From positions 43,248 to 107,247 of the forward strand of contig NZ_RCVR01000021.1 of NCBI RefSeq assembly GCF_016107305.1: a stretch of DNA of 64,000 nt, written 5' to 3'. Source of the stretch: Roseomonas sp. KE2513 (GTDB lineage Bacteria > Pseudomonadota > Alphaproteobacteria > Acetobacterales > Acetobacteraceae). A program made the translations under genes and the position numbers. The notes beneath the pieces are model-generated. The model was not told the origin of the DNA. It saw only the letters and a program-made list of their open reading frames with translations, and searched no databases. This document shows, in pieces, positions 25,359 to 33,925 of the stretch. The first letter of the stretch is position 1, and every line of letters starts with the position of its first letter.

Positions 25359-27245
25359 TCAGACTCCGATGTCGCGGCTCTGGATCTGACCGTCCCGGCC
25401 GGCCGACAGGATCAGGATGGGCAGGTACTCGGTCTCATCCCGCGCAAAGTGGTTCTCGATGAAGGAGGAAGCCGCCAGCGCGAAATGGCGGACCTCCTGC
25501 TGGCACTGACGGGAGAAGCTCGAGGGAAGGCTGCCGTCGGCGACCCGCATAAGGTACTCGAACAGGAGCGGCCGGAGTTCGAGCGGCGCCGACGCCACGT
25601 CGGACTGCCCCGGTGTCCGCAGCACGACCTGCAGGCGGGGACGGCCGGTTGCCGGGTCGAGGGCGGCCGTCAGCCGCTGAGGGGTCGCAGCCTTCCGCGG
25701 CACCGGATCCAGCGACGTGAACCGCCCGCTCGCGCCATCGGACCTCCCGATCGACCGGGCCAGCCAGACGCGCTGCGTCTCCTCCACCATCATGCCCGTC
25801 AGGGTGCGGTTGATGCCCTTCACGAGCTTCCCGGTGATCGTGTCCACGAGCTTGGCGTCGGTCGCAGGGCTACCGGACAGGGCTCCTGCGAAAGCCAGGT
25901 ACTCCCCGGCGTGGTGATAGATTGTCAGCCGCCAGGGCGAGATCTGTCCTGCGCCAGCCGGCTCGTCCATCAGGAAAAAGAGCCGGCGTCTCTGGGCCTC
26001 CAGCGCCACGGCGAAGCCGTTCACGCCCGTCACCGCCTCAGTGCCGTCGCGGTAATGGCGAAGCCGCTGGCGGAAGAGGGCCTCTCCGTAGATCGGGTCC
26101 CTCTTCTCCAGCCGCTCCGCCGCCTCCGCGGGCATGCGATCCATGAGAAGGTTGTCGAGCGCCGTGTTGGTCTCGCTGCCCACGCCGAAGGTTTCGAGCG
26201 CGGAGAAGATCGTCAGCGCGCGTCGCCGCTCCGGCCGCACGTTCAGCCCGACGGCGTTACCGAACGGGTTCGTCCGCGCGTAGTCGAGGTCCTTCGCCCG
26301 CTTCCGCGCCTCTCCGCAGGTCAGCATCGGGCGATCGCGCTTCTTGGAGTCACCGAGCAGGATGTTCACAGCCAGGATGAGGATCTGCCGGATTGGCACG
26401 TGCTGGTCGTTCAGCGCCGCGATGCGGATCGCCTGCTTGAGACGGTGGCGGAACACGTCGGAGCCGTCGGGTCCGGAACCCATCAGGAGCGCTCGATTGA
26501 GGCGAATCGGGCAGGGATTGGCCGAGGACGAATCCTGTTGGCACTGTGTGCAGCCGGTGTCCCACGCTTCGTGCTTGAGGATGCTGTCGAGGACCGCGTC
26601 CAGGGTCTCGCCTGTCACCGTCCGGCTCAAGTTGACGAGCCGCACACGCAACTTGCCGGCCTCGGAGACCTCACTGTCCCTGTGCAGCATGTCGGTCAAT
26701 GCACGCAGCACAACCTCGTACCGCGCCCGCCCGGGCGCTCCCAATTGCTCCTTTTCGCAGGCGTCACGCCAGAACTTGAGCAACTGACCGTCATTGGCGG
26801 CGACCAGGTAGAGGGTCTGGCGGTCCTCGCCGAGAAGGCTGCGAGTGACGCCCTCGATCTCCTCGGCCTTCGCAGCGTCGGTGAGCTGGCTGAGATCGCG
26901 GATGATGCGGAGCGGCCGCCCGCAGAGCGAGGTCGCGAGGACGCCCTCCTTGCCCGGCCAAAGCTTCGGATCGCCCGACGCCGCGTCGATGAAGAAGCGG
27001 CGGATGTGATAGGTCTTTCCGTCTCCTGCCGTCCCCGTGAGGATGAGGCTGCATGGATCGTCCCCGAGCAGGGCTTCCTTCATGGCATCGAGCTTCGGGG
27101 CGGGGGCCTCGATCGCCCGCACGCCGTGACGCGCGACAGCCGTCTGGACGTGCTCATCCGCAAGCGAGTCCGACGCGGCGGAGGGACCATAGCTCGCGAG
27201 GAACGCGATGAGAGGATTGTCCTTCATCCCGGCAGTCCCGCTCAC
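25359..27245 (-). CDS. sspF: DptF/SspF-like ATPase of the restriction module
   Basis: 628 residues. The GTG at 27245 overlaps the sspD stop (GTGA); an ATG at 27227 is an alternative. Walker A is GTAGDGKT (71-78, preceded by CSLILT), followed by an AAA-like helicase-type ATPase region. A short Cys cluster CTQCQQDSSSANPC near residue 240 could bind a metal. The layout corresponds to DptF, the ATPase subunit of phosphorothioation-dependent restriction. With sspG and sspH it forms the presumed effector that attacks unmodified DNA. The three genes are tightly coupled, consistent with a fixed stoichiometry. Confidence 0.85.
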   Translation of the reverse strand: MSGTAGMKDNPLIAFLASYGPSAASDSLADEHVQTAVARHGVRAIEAPAPKLDAMKEALLGDDPCSLILTGTAGDGKTYHIRRFFIDAASGDPKLWPGKEGVLATSLCGRPLRIIRDLSQLTDAAKAEEIEGVTRSLLGEDRQTLYLVAANDGQLLKFWRDACEKEQLGAPGRARYEVVLRALTDMLHRDSEVSEAGKLRVRLVNLSRTVTGETLDAVLDSILKHEAWDTGCTQCQQDSSSANPCPIRLNRALLMGSGPDGSDVFRHRLKQAIRIAALNDQHVPIRQILILAVNILLGDSKKRDRPMLTCGEARKRAKDLDYARTNPFGNAVGLNVRPERRRALTIFSALETFGVGSETNTALDNLLMDRMPAEAAERLEKRDPIYGEALFRQRLRHYRDGTEAVTGVNGFAVALEAQRRRLFFLMDEPAGAGQISPWRLTIYHHAGEYLAFAGALSGSPATDAKLVDTITGKLVKGINRTLTGMMVEETQRVWLARSIGRSDGASGRFTSLDPVPRKAATPQRLTAALDPATGRPRLQVVLRTPGQSDVASAPLELRPLLFEYLMRVADGSLPSSFSRQCQQEVRHFALAASSFIENHFARDETEYLPILILSAGRDGQIQSRDIGV

Positions 27246-28054
27246 AGGTGGCAGATCGCGCAGCCGTCGTCATCCGACTTTGGCTTCATTTCGCGCCTCG
27301 GCATGCGTTCCACGTCGGACAGGGAGCGCCCGTCCACCCAGGTGTAGCGGCGCCCGTTCCTGCCGCCTTCGTAGACCTTTGCCTTCTCGAAGAGCTCGGG
27401 GTGCCTCTCCCGCAGGCCCTGCCATTCCCCGATCTGCTGATAGAAGCAGAAATAGCAGCCCGATCGCGAACGCCACTCGTAGTAGCCCGGCGCACCAAGG
27501 CCGCTCTCCTCAAGGATGCGCTGCACGTCCGCAAGGATGATTCCCTCGTCCTTGAACGGGTAAACGGGGGAGATGTTCGGCTGTTCGGACAGCAGCACTG
27601 GCTTGCCGTTGCCTAGATATCCCGACCTGTTCTCGTCGGCGCGGATGGCGATGTACGAGTAAGCCTTGTCGGACCCGATGTGCCGCTCGAATGGGTGGAT
27701 CTTCAGCATCCGCGTGCACCAGCGGGATCTCGGGCTCGGCAGGAACCCGGAGAAGTGGTCGTAGAGTACCACGTCGAACGGGTTCCGACCCGGCTTCTCG
27801 CCGATGCCGAGCATCTCGAGAGCCGTGATCCGAGTCACTTTCTTGCCCAGGACATGCTCAAGCCGCTCGAAGTAATCGTAGGTCTCCGGGAGCTCTGCGC
27901 CTGTGTCGGAGAAGACGTACTCGAACGGGACGTGCGGGTACTTTTGCGCGAGATAAATCGATAGCGCCGTGCTGTCCTTGCCACCCGACAGTGGCACGAT
28001 GTGGCGTGCCGAGGCGTCGCAGACGGCATCCCCCGTCTTTGCAACAATAGTCAT
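27242..28054 (-). CDS. sspD: phosphoadenosine-phosphosulfate-reductase-like sulfurtransferase (SspD/DndC-like)
   Basis: 270 residues. The PP-loop of N-type ATP pyrophosphatases is SGGKDS at residues 23-28, followed by VFSDTGAELPETYDY as in PAPS reductase and DndC. Candidate Fe-S ligands are Cys113 (WCTRMLK), Cys200 and Cys203 (SGCYFCFYQQIGEW), and Cys265/Cys268 at the extreme C-terminus (CAICHL). It is predicted to activate the backbone phosphate by adenylation and deliver sulfur from the cysteine desulfurase. Start and end each overlap a neighbour by four bases. Confidence 0.92.
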   Translation of the reverse strand: MTIVAKTGDAVCDASARHIVPLSGGKDSTALSIYLAQKYPHVPFEYVFSDTGAELPETYDYFERLEHVLGKKVTRITALEMLGIGEKPGRNPFDVVLYDHFSGFLPSPRSRWCTRMLKIHPFERHIGSDKAYSYIAIRADENRSGYLGNGKPVLLSEQPNISPVYPFKDEGIILADVQRILEESGLGAPGYYEWRSRSGCYFCFYQQIGEWQGLRERHPELFEKAKVYEGGRNGRRYTWVDGRSLSDVERMPRREMKPKSDDDGCAICHL

Positions 28055-31000
28055 CGCGTCCCCCCTGCGGCCAAACGGACCGGCGCAACGTTTTCTCTGA
28101 TTTTCTTGAGCTGCGCCTGCAGCGCTTCGATCCGGGCGTTGATGACTTCCTCGAGGTCGGCCCCCGGCTCCGGGGCGGACAGTGCCGCATCCTCAATGCG
28201 TGCGCGGCATTCGCGCAGCACCTTCCGCATCTGGGATGCCGTGCCGTCTTCCCAGCGATCGATGCCCCTCTGCAGCAGGACCGAGCTCACCGCACGCGCC
28301 AGACTCTCGGCGGTGTACCGTCCGTTCGTGGTGTCTTTCGCCGTGCGCAAGACCGCCTTGTCGATCATTGTGAGGTCCTCCCGGTGGAGGAGCGACGGGA
28401 CGTCAAAGCAGCGAATCCAAGTCTGGACCCCGGCCACCGGATCCTCATCGTGGCGCAGGCTCAAGACTTCGGCGACGACCTCTACAGCCTCGCGCGTGTA
28501 GCCCTCGACGAGGCGGTCCACGTCCGCGCGGGCCTTCTCGGCCACCCGGAGCGTCGAGACGAAGCGCCCGCCCTTGTGCAGGTTTCCGAAAGCCTCGGGG
28601 AGCGCCAGCAGGATCAGCCGCGGTGGGTCGTCGATGTCGGCCAGCAGGTTCATCAGCTTGCGGCCATCGTCCGTGTGTCGCCTGGACCGGCGGACACCCT
28701 CCGATAGAGAGCGTCGCCATGCAGTTAGCGCATCGGAAGCGAAGCGGACGGCTTCGTCCGTGGGACCGGGCGTCCGATGGCTGAAGATGTAGGCTAGATC
28801 AGACAAATACTTACGGGTCTCGTCGTCCGACGGATGCACTTCCACCTCGATGCGTTGAGGTTCGAGAAACATCCGGCTCGCGTCGAAGCCCAGGACGTCG
28901 GTCGGGTAGGCGCCGTCGACGCGCAGGCTGACGGCACGGCCGAACGCCTTAAATCCCGAGACAACCAGCAGCGGCAGGACGCCCGCGGGAACGCCGATGG
29001 GCGGCTCCGAGAGCTTTGAGACGACGTCTGCGAGTGACCTCCGACCGGGCGTCTGGAAGAACTCCGCGATGACGGTCCAAGCGGCGCGAAGGCCCGGGTC
29101 TTGGAGGTCTTCCGGGGCGGCGAAATGGCCAGTGTCGCCACCGGAGGAGTACAGGCCCGTCTCCTCCAGCACGGTCCTCAGGACCGAGCCTTCGGCCGAC
29201 GTCAGCTCCTCCTCGCGGTAGCCGAGCCTCGGATCGCCACCACGCTCGAGGATGCGGGTCAGCATGCGGACGCGGGCCGTCTCCATTTGGCGGGACAGGC
29301 GATTCCGCATCAGCTGATCGTTAACGATGCGAGGAGTCTGCGGATACAGCGTGTCCAGCAACGCGCTGGCTGCCACGCCCGCCGGATGGTCGCGGTTCAC
29401 CCTCAGGCGCTCCCCGGCGCGCCACCATTCGGCCGTGTTCGGGCGATCGGTGGTCAGCCGGTGCAGCAGCACCGCGAGTTGGCGCCGTGCGACGGCGAGG
29501 AGCTCGGTCAGCTCCTGACGGATAAGCGGGTCCTCGGTCGCGAGCGAGCTATCGGCCTGGAGTGCGATTAAGGCGTCGATCTCTAATGCTGCGTCAAATA
29601 CGGAGATCGGCTCCGAAGGCAGGACCACCAGGGCGCGACCGGAACCCGGCCATCCCCCCTCGATGCGCTTGCGTGCGCGCTCGAGCTCTTCGGCCGAATC
29701 CGCCAGCACGTAGTAGACCTGTCCCCATTCCGACTTGCCCTGGTCGGCTGCAGGCGGCGGAGCGCCTGCTCCCACGTCGCTAGCGTGGACATACCTGCCG
29801 GTCAGGTAGCGCGCCGTGCCGAACTTCAGGTTGTGGCCCGTCGGGCGCACGAACGGCGCAGGATGCTGCGCCTCGAGGAAGGTCAGGAGGTCAAAGCCCT
29901 GCATCCGCCGGGCGCGCTCGTCGCGGACGCGGCTCGCCAAGTCCACGTCGGCACCATGCCAAATGGAGACGTCGTCATTCAGCTTCCGATGAAGGAGGAG
30001 TTTGCGCGCTACGAGCACCTCGACGACCTCGGCCGCACGGTCGGCGGAAAGCCCGCCTCGGCTCGATACCGCAGCCTCCAATGCGGAGCGGGCAAGCCTG
30101 CGGCGCTCGCCGTCCACCCCCATTTGCAGGAGGCAGGCGGCCGCGAGAGCCTCACGCTCCTCTACGTCGACCGCCCGGCTGCGCGCGGTCTCGGTCTCAA
30201 CCCAGCGGCGATGGGAGCCGCCAATGCCCACGTCCGATCGCATGGCATCTGCGAAGCCCTGGTACACCTCTTCCATGCCGATTGGGCGGGATAGGTCAAC
30301 GCCGTCGATGAAGCCAAAGAGGCTGCGCTCGTTCTGGCCAATCCTTGCCACCAACCGCGGAAGAACGTGCAGAGCAGCCGCCGAGACCGGATAGGCACGC
30401 CCCAGCAGGGTGGCGACGTGGCCCTCGTCGGACATCCCGTCGAACCAACCCGCGGCAATGGCGCCGCGCGCGATGCGTCGGAGCACTGCGTCGTTGGGAG
30501 GCCGGACCCCTTCCGGGCGGCGCTCGGAGATGGCGGTCGCAGCCAACTCGTACAGCTCCTGACTGTCCTCTACGAAGCGGATCTGCTCGAGGCGCCCCTC
30601 GATCTTCCGCCACTCGTTCCTTGAGGTCTGGTTCAGGACCGTGGCGTAAGCGAGCAGGTTTTGGTGCAGCAGGAGCGTGAGGCTCGCCGAGGGCTCGCGC
30701 GCGCGGACGGTCCACTCGGCGAGGCGCTGGACCGCATCGAGCTCGCGCGACCTTCCCTCGCTGACAATGCCTTCGAGGTGGCGGCCGAACTCGTCCCACA
30801 CGATGGCAATGCGATCCGCGCGTTCGACAGCCTCCAGAGCATCCAGGGCGGCTTCGATGCCGCGCCCCCTCTTCACGCCGACCGCCTCGCACAGCGCGCC
30901 CGGCAGATCGCGGACGTGCCCGCTGAGAACGATGACCCGGCCGTGCTCGCGCTGCTCCATGCGGCGCTCCGCCGCAATAGCAAGGTCAGGCTCCACCAGT

Positions 31001-31242
31001 CCCATCTTCGCGACAATGTCCCGAAGAACCGCTTTGTCGCCGTTCGCGACGAGAAGACATCCCACCCCCGCGGCCAGCGACTTCCCGCTGCCGTAGGCGG
31101 CGATCACCATGCGCGCCCCGCTTTCGAGGACGGCGCGGACGACCGGCGCCGAGCGAGTAGTCGGCTGATAGTGGGCGAGCCTGCGCGGATCGAGCAGATC
31201 CTCGCGTAGGTTGACCGAGCGGAACTGAGTGGCGCCACTCAT
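28051..31242 (-). CDS. sspC: SspC-type ATPase of the phosphorothioation modification module
   Basis: 1063 residues. Walker A is AYGSGKSLA (49-57) and Walker B is IAIVWDEFGRHL (about 145-156), an arrangement shared with large P-loop ATPases of BREX and Ssp systems. The rest is mostly helical, with several basic stretches near the centre. In SspABCD, SspC is the ATPase working with the nickase SspB and the PAPS-reductase-like SspD at the modification site. Position between the DUF4007 and PP-loop genes with four-base overlaps on both sides supports the assignment. Confidence 0.88.
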   Translation of the reverse strand: MSGATQFRSVNLREDLLDPRRLAHYQPTTRSAPVVRAVLESGARMVIAAYGSGKSLAAGVGCLLVANGDKAVLRDIVAKMGLVEPDLAIAAERRMEQREHGRVIVLSGHVRDLPGALCEAVGVKRGRGIEAALDALEAVERADRIAIVWDEFGRHLEGIVSEGRSRELDAVQRLAEWTVRAREPSASLTLLLHQNLLAYATVLNQTSRNEWRKIEGRLEQIRFVEDSQELYELAATAISERRPEGVRPPNDAVLRRIARGAIAAGWFDGMSDEGHVATLLGRAYPVSAAALHVLPRLVARIGQNERSLFGFIDGVDLSRPIGMEEVYQGFADAMRSDVGIGGSHRRWVETETARSRAVDVEEREALAAACLLQMGVDGERRRLARSALEAAVSSRGGLSADRAAEVVEVLVARKLLLHRKLNDDVSIWHGADVDLASRVRDERARRMQGFDLLTFLEAQHPAPFVRPTGHNLKFGTARYLTGRYVHASDVGAGAPPPAADQGKSEWGQVYYVLADSAEELERARKRIEGGWPGSGRALVVLPSEPISVFDAALEIDALIALQADSSLATEDPLIRQELTELLAVARRQLAVLLHRLTTDRPNTAEWWRAGERLRVNRDHPAGVAASALLDTLYPQTPRIVNDQLMRNRLSRQMETARVRMLTRILERGGDPRLGYREEELTSAEGSVLRTVLEETGLYSSGGDTGHFAAPEDLQDPGLRAAWTVIAEFFQTPGRRSLADVVSKLSEPPIGVPAGVLPLLVVSGFKAFGRAVSLRVDGAYPTDVLGFDASRMFLEPQRIEVEVHPSDDETRKYLSDLAYIFSHRTPGPTDEAVRFASDALTAWRRSLSEGVRRSRRHTDDGRKLMNLLADIDDPPRLILLALPEAFGNLHKGGRFVSTLRVAEKARADVDRLVEGYTREAVEVVAEVLSLRHDEDPVAGVQTWIRCFDVPSLLHREDLTMIDKAVLRTAKDTTNGRYTAESLARAVSSVLLQRGIDRWEDGTASQMRKVLRECRARIEDAALSAPEPGADLEEVINARIEALQAQLKKIRENVAPVRLAAGGTR

Positions 31243-32168
31243 GCCGCAGCCCCGATGCGCTGGAAGTGCCGGTCGAGCCAGTCAGCGGCGTCCGTCATCG
31301 GAACGCGCAGTCGACGCTCCGCGCCGAGCAGGTCGAGCGCGACCCCGCGCTCCTTGAACTCCGCGGCGGCCCGGATTGCCATGTCCTCGATGGTCTCCGC
31401 GTCGAGGTTGAAGACCGTGCCGGGGCCGCCCCGGCGCCCGAGCATCTCGGCGACCGACATAGCTTCCTGGCCAACATCAGCCGCCGCGAGCGCGACACAC
31501 GCCGCGAACGCCTCCAGCGGCACGCCGTCGGGCGGGCGCGTCTTCTCGAAGCGGCCGGTGTCGGCATGCTTCACCACTAGGCCGAGATCGCGCAGCGGGG
31601 AGGATGTGCCGTCCTCCGGATCATGCGGCTCCGTGGCGGCTGGCGTCGCATATGCGAGCAGCGCACATGCGACGTCGCGCTGGGCGACCTGCTGTGAAGC
31701 CTCCTTCGCAGCGTTGAGGCGGAGATGCCGGACGTATGCGTCCAAGCAAACCGCACGATCGAAGTTGCGCTCGTGGAAATGCAAGAAGAACCAGCCCCAA
31801 ATGCTGTTCGTCCGGCGAGCCAAGTGCAGGTGCACGAACCACCAAGTGGCCGGATACTCGAGGTAGGGATCCCGCTGCTGGATCACCTGCGCAAGGCGCG
31901 TCAGGCGCAGGTCGCGCGACCGGCGTGCTCCTTCGTCGCCAGCTTCGCGCTCGGCGAGGCCGGTCGCCTCCATCCAGTACCGGAGGGACTTCACCATCCG
32001 GGTGCCCAGGCCAAGCTTCACGACGGCGGTCTCCTCGTCGTTGAAGCCCTTGTCCGCGCCGGTCATGTGGCCGATGCCCTTGCCGAGCCAGCCATGCCGG
32101 ACGGCGAAGGTCTCGTGCCGCCCGAACTCGAACTTCAGGCGCTCCCTAGTGGCGGATGACGCCGTCAT
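31239..32168 (-). CDS. sspB: DUF4007 protein, SspB-type DNA nickase
   Basis: 309 residues; start ATG at 32168 overlaps the sspA stop, and its end overlaps the sspC start. The DUF4007 hallmarks are visible: FGRHETFAVRHGWLGKGI at residues 13-30, and LGLGTRMVKSLRYWMEATGL near residue 55, followed by a region with WWFVHLHLARRTNSIWGWFF. In the characterised SspABCD system, SspB nicks one strand at the sequence to be modified; that activity is family knowledge, not shown here. It is likely in a complex with SspC and SspD. Confidence 0.88.
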   Translation of the reverse strand: MTASSATRERLKFEFGRHETFAVRHGWLGKGIGHMTGADKGFNDEETAVVKLGLGTRMVKSLRYWMEATGLAEREAGDEGARRSRDLRLTRLAQVIQQRDPYLEYPATWWFVHLHLARRTNSIWGWFFLHFHERNFDRAVCLDAYVRHLRLNAAKEASQQVAQRDVACALLAYATPAATEPHDPEDGTSSPLRDLGLVVKHADTGRFEKTRPPDGVPLEAFAACVALAAADVGQEAMSVAEMLGRRGGPGTVFNLDAETIEDMAIRAAAEFKERGVALDLLGAERRLRVPMTDAADWLDRHFQRIGAAA

Positions 32169-33355
32169 GTATGCTTCCCCAATGCCTGAGCGACGACGCG
32201 CGCCGCGCGCTGCGCCTCTTCGGTGGTGTTGAGCGTGGAAAACGAGAACCTCACGCTCGAATACGCATCAGCCTCGGACAGCCCCATCGCGCGGAGGACA
32301 TGCGACGGCTCTGGCTTCCTGCTAGAGCAAGCTGATCCCTGTGAGCAGGCAACGCCAAGCGCGTCGAGCCGCGCCACGAGCTCCATGCCATCCCTGCCCG
32401 GGAACTGGACGCTCGAAGTGTTCGGCAGGCGCGGCGCACTACCGCCATTGACCATGGCTTCAGGCACCGTTGAGGCGAGTTCCTCTTCGAAGGCGTCGCG
32501 GACAGACCGCATGTACGTGACGGCGTGATCGAGCGTCCGCGCGCGCATGGCGGCGGCCAGCCCGAGCCCGGCGATTCCCGGCAGGTTGTGCGTGCCCGAG
32601 CGGAGCCCGTGTTCCTGCCCGCCACCGAGGAGCAAAGGCGAGATGCGGTCCTCGTCGGGATCGGCCAGCACCAAGGCGCCGGTGCCGTGTGGACCGTTGA
32701 TCTTGTGTCCGGAGAAGGCGACTGCATCAACGCCGGTCGCGGCAAGGTCCACAGGCATGCGCCCGACCGCCTGCGCCGCATCACTATGCACGAAGGCGTC
32801 GGGTCGGACGGATCGGAGCGCGACCACCAGGTCGGAAACCGGCTGAATGACGCCCGTCTCGCTGTTCGCCCACTGCAAGCTCACGAGGACCGGGCCTGGG
32901 GGGGCCTCGGCCGCCGCTCGGCGGAGCTCGTCGGGGTCGATCAGGCCTTCGGAGCCGACCGGGAGAACGCGGAGGCGGCTGCCCCGGCGCGCGAGCGCCT
33001 CGGCTGGACGCAGCACCGAGGCGTGCTCCACGGCGCAGGTGATGACGGACCGCCATGCGGAGGCGGGCTCGCCTCCGAGCAGCACTGTGTTGTTCGCCTC
33101 GGTGCCGCCCGAGGTGAACCTGACGCCGTCCGGGTAGCCCCCTCGGACCAGCTCGCAGATGCCGTCACGGGCGACCTCCAGGACGGCACGCGCCTCGCCG
33201 CCGAGCCAGTGGGCGCTCGAAGCATTGGCCCAGGTCTCCGCCATGGTCCGGGCGACTAGGTCAATCACCTCGGGCAACGGGCGCGTGGTCGAGTTGTGGT
33301 CGAGGTAGATTGGGGCCGAAACCGGCGTGTGCGGGATGCGCGCGAGCAGCGTCAC
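32165..33355 (-). CDS. sspA: cysteine desulfurase (SspA/DndA, IscS-like)
   Basis: 396 residues, a class V aminotransferase of the NifS/IscS type. The PLP lysine is in AFSGHKINGPHG (Lys218), the phosphate-binding region in TSGGTEANN (81-89), and the sulfur-carrying Cys in CSQGSACSSRKPEPSHVL (Cys343, with Cys337 nearby). It begins with GTG at 33355, overlapping the stop of the small ribbon-helix-helix gene (GTGA). It is predicted to provide persulfide sulfur to SspD. Its dedicated place at the head of the operon argues for a defence role, although a housekeeping IscS role cannot be excluded from sequence alone. Confidence 0.92.
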   Translation of the reverse strand: MTLLARIPHTPVSAPIYLDHNSTTRPLPEVIDLVARTMAETWANASSAHWLGGEARAVLEVARDGICELVRGGYPDGVRFTSGGTEANNTVLLGGEPASAWRSVITCAVEHASVLRPAEALARRGSRLRVLPVGSEGLIDPDELRRAAAEAPPGPVLVSLQWANSETGVIQPVSDLVVALRSVRPDAFVHSDAAQAVGRMPVDLAATGVDAVAFSGHKINGPHGTGALVLADPDEDRISPLLLGGGQEHGLRSGTHNLPGIAGLGLAAAMRARTLDHAVTYMRSVRDAFEEELASTVPEAMVNGGSAPRLPNTSSVQFPGRDGMELVARLDALGVACSQGSACSSRKPEPSHVLRAMGLSEADAYSSVRFSFSTLNTTEEAQRAARVVAQALGKHT

Positions 33356-33552
33356 AAACCCCTCTTAGACATATAACCCTTCCAGATCACCTCGAAGAGG
33401 TCAGCCACCGACATACCTTTTCGGGCAGCCTCGACCTTCACCTCAATGATGCGTTCAGTGGTCATGCGGACGCCGAGCAAGGCCAGCCGCCGCTCGGACG
33501 ACTCCGCCTGGTGCAACCGGATACACTCTTCTGACGTGTCCTCCACCCCCAC
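33352..33552 (-). CDS. ribbon-helix-helix (CopG/Arc-like) candidate regulator of the ssp operon
   Basis: 66 residues from a GTG at 33552. The C-terminal 40 residues follow the RHH pattern: strand RRLALLGVRMTT, helix ERIIEVKVEAARKG, turn MS, and helix VADLFEVIWKGYMSK. A shorter start (ATG, 33465) would remove the strand, so the longer one is preferred; an AGGGGCGG precedes it. Its stop overlaps the sspA start by four bases, making it the first gene of the operon. An inverted repeat at 33563-33578 just upstream is the obvious operator. Regulation by a dedicated RHH protein is inferred. Confidence 0.6.
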   Translation of the reverse strand: MGVEDTSEECIRLHQAESSERRLALLGVRMTTERIIEVKVEAARKGMSVADLFEVIWKGYMSKRGL

Positions 33553-33562
33553 CGCCCCTGAT

Positions 33563-33578
33563 GACTTGTCGTCAAGTC
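33563..33578 (-). promoter_or_regulatory. inverted repeat, candidate operator of the ssp operon
   Basis: The sequence GACTTGTCGTCAAGTC is a perfect 6-bp inverted repeat with a 4-bp centre. It lies 11-26 bases before the GTG of the RHH gene, so a bound protein would block the ribosome site or promoter. Its size fits RHH dimers-of-dimers operators. An AT-rich block at 33590-33640 upstream, with possible -10-like TACATA and -35-like TTTATG (16-base spacer) on the minus strand, could be the promoter; that promoter call is weak. Confidence 0.45.
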
Positions 33579-33625
33579 TGCGGCGTTAATGACCGTAGCG
33601 CAATATGTAATCATTGCATTTACAT

Positions 33626-33925
33626 CATAAAGACTGAGCGAGGGACCCGGCGCACACTCGGTCGTCGTGATTTTCGTCGCTGTGGTGGCTATCTCAGCCC
33701 GATGCTGTTCGAGGATCAACACGCCCAGCAAACGGTCAAATCCGCCGCCTGAGCCTGTCCACTCCCAAGGGCTTACTCCACAACGCAGTCGCTATCCTGC
33801 GCATACTTCAAGAGATGTCCGACGTACCGCCATTCTGGGAAACGACGAGCGGCGTAGACGGGAACGCTATCCTTTGATCCTTGGAGAAGGAATTTGACCG
33901 ATACGCCGGCGCAATTCCGCTTTAG
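33626..33925. other. no gene seen between the ssp promoter and the IS5 element
   Basis: This stretch holds short open frames only, with no ribosome site or recognised motif. It is of lower GC than the operon, and its right end supplies the TTAG target duplication (33922-33925) of the IS5-family element. I cannot tell what was there before the insertion. Confidence 0.4.

Noticed and set aside
25449..27347. 632-residue plus-strand frame opposite sspF
   Set aside because: Antisense of a real, motif-bearing gene; composition (Arg/Gly/Pro-rich) and lack of a start signal show that it is not coding.
28051..31242. BREX system (BrxC/PglY-like ATPase)
   Set aside because: The large ATPase alone resembles BREX ATPases, but pglZ, brxL and the BREX methylase are missing and the neighbours fit Ssp.
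32165..33355. Housekeeping iscS of an Fe-S cluster operon
   Set aside because: It is coupled to DUF4007, the ATPase and PP-loop genes rather than iscU/iscA, so the phosphorothioation reading is preferred.
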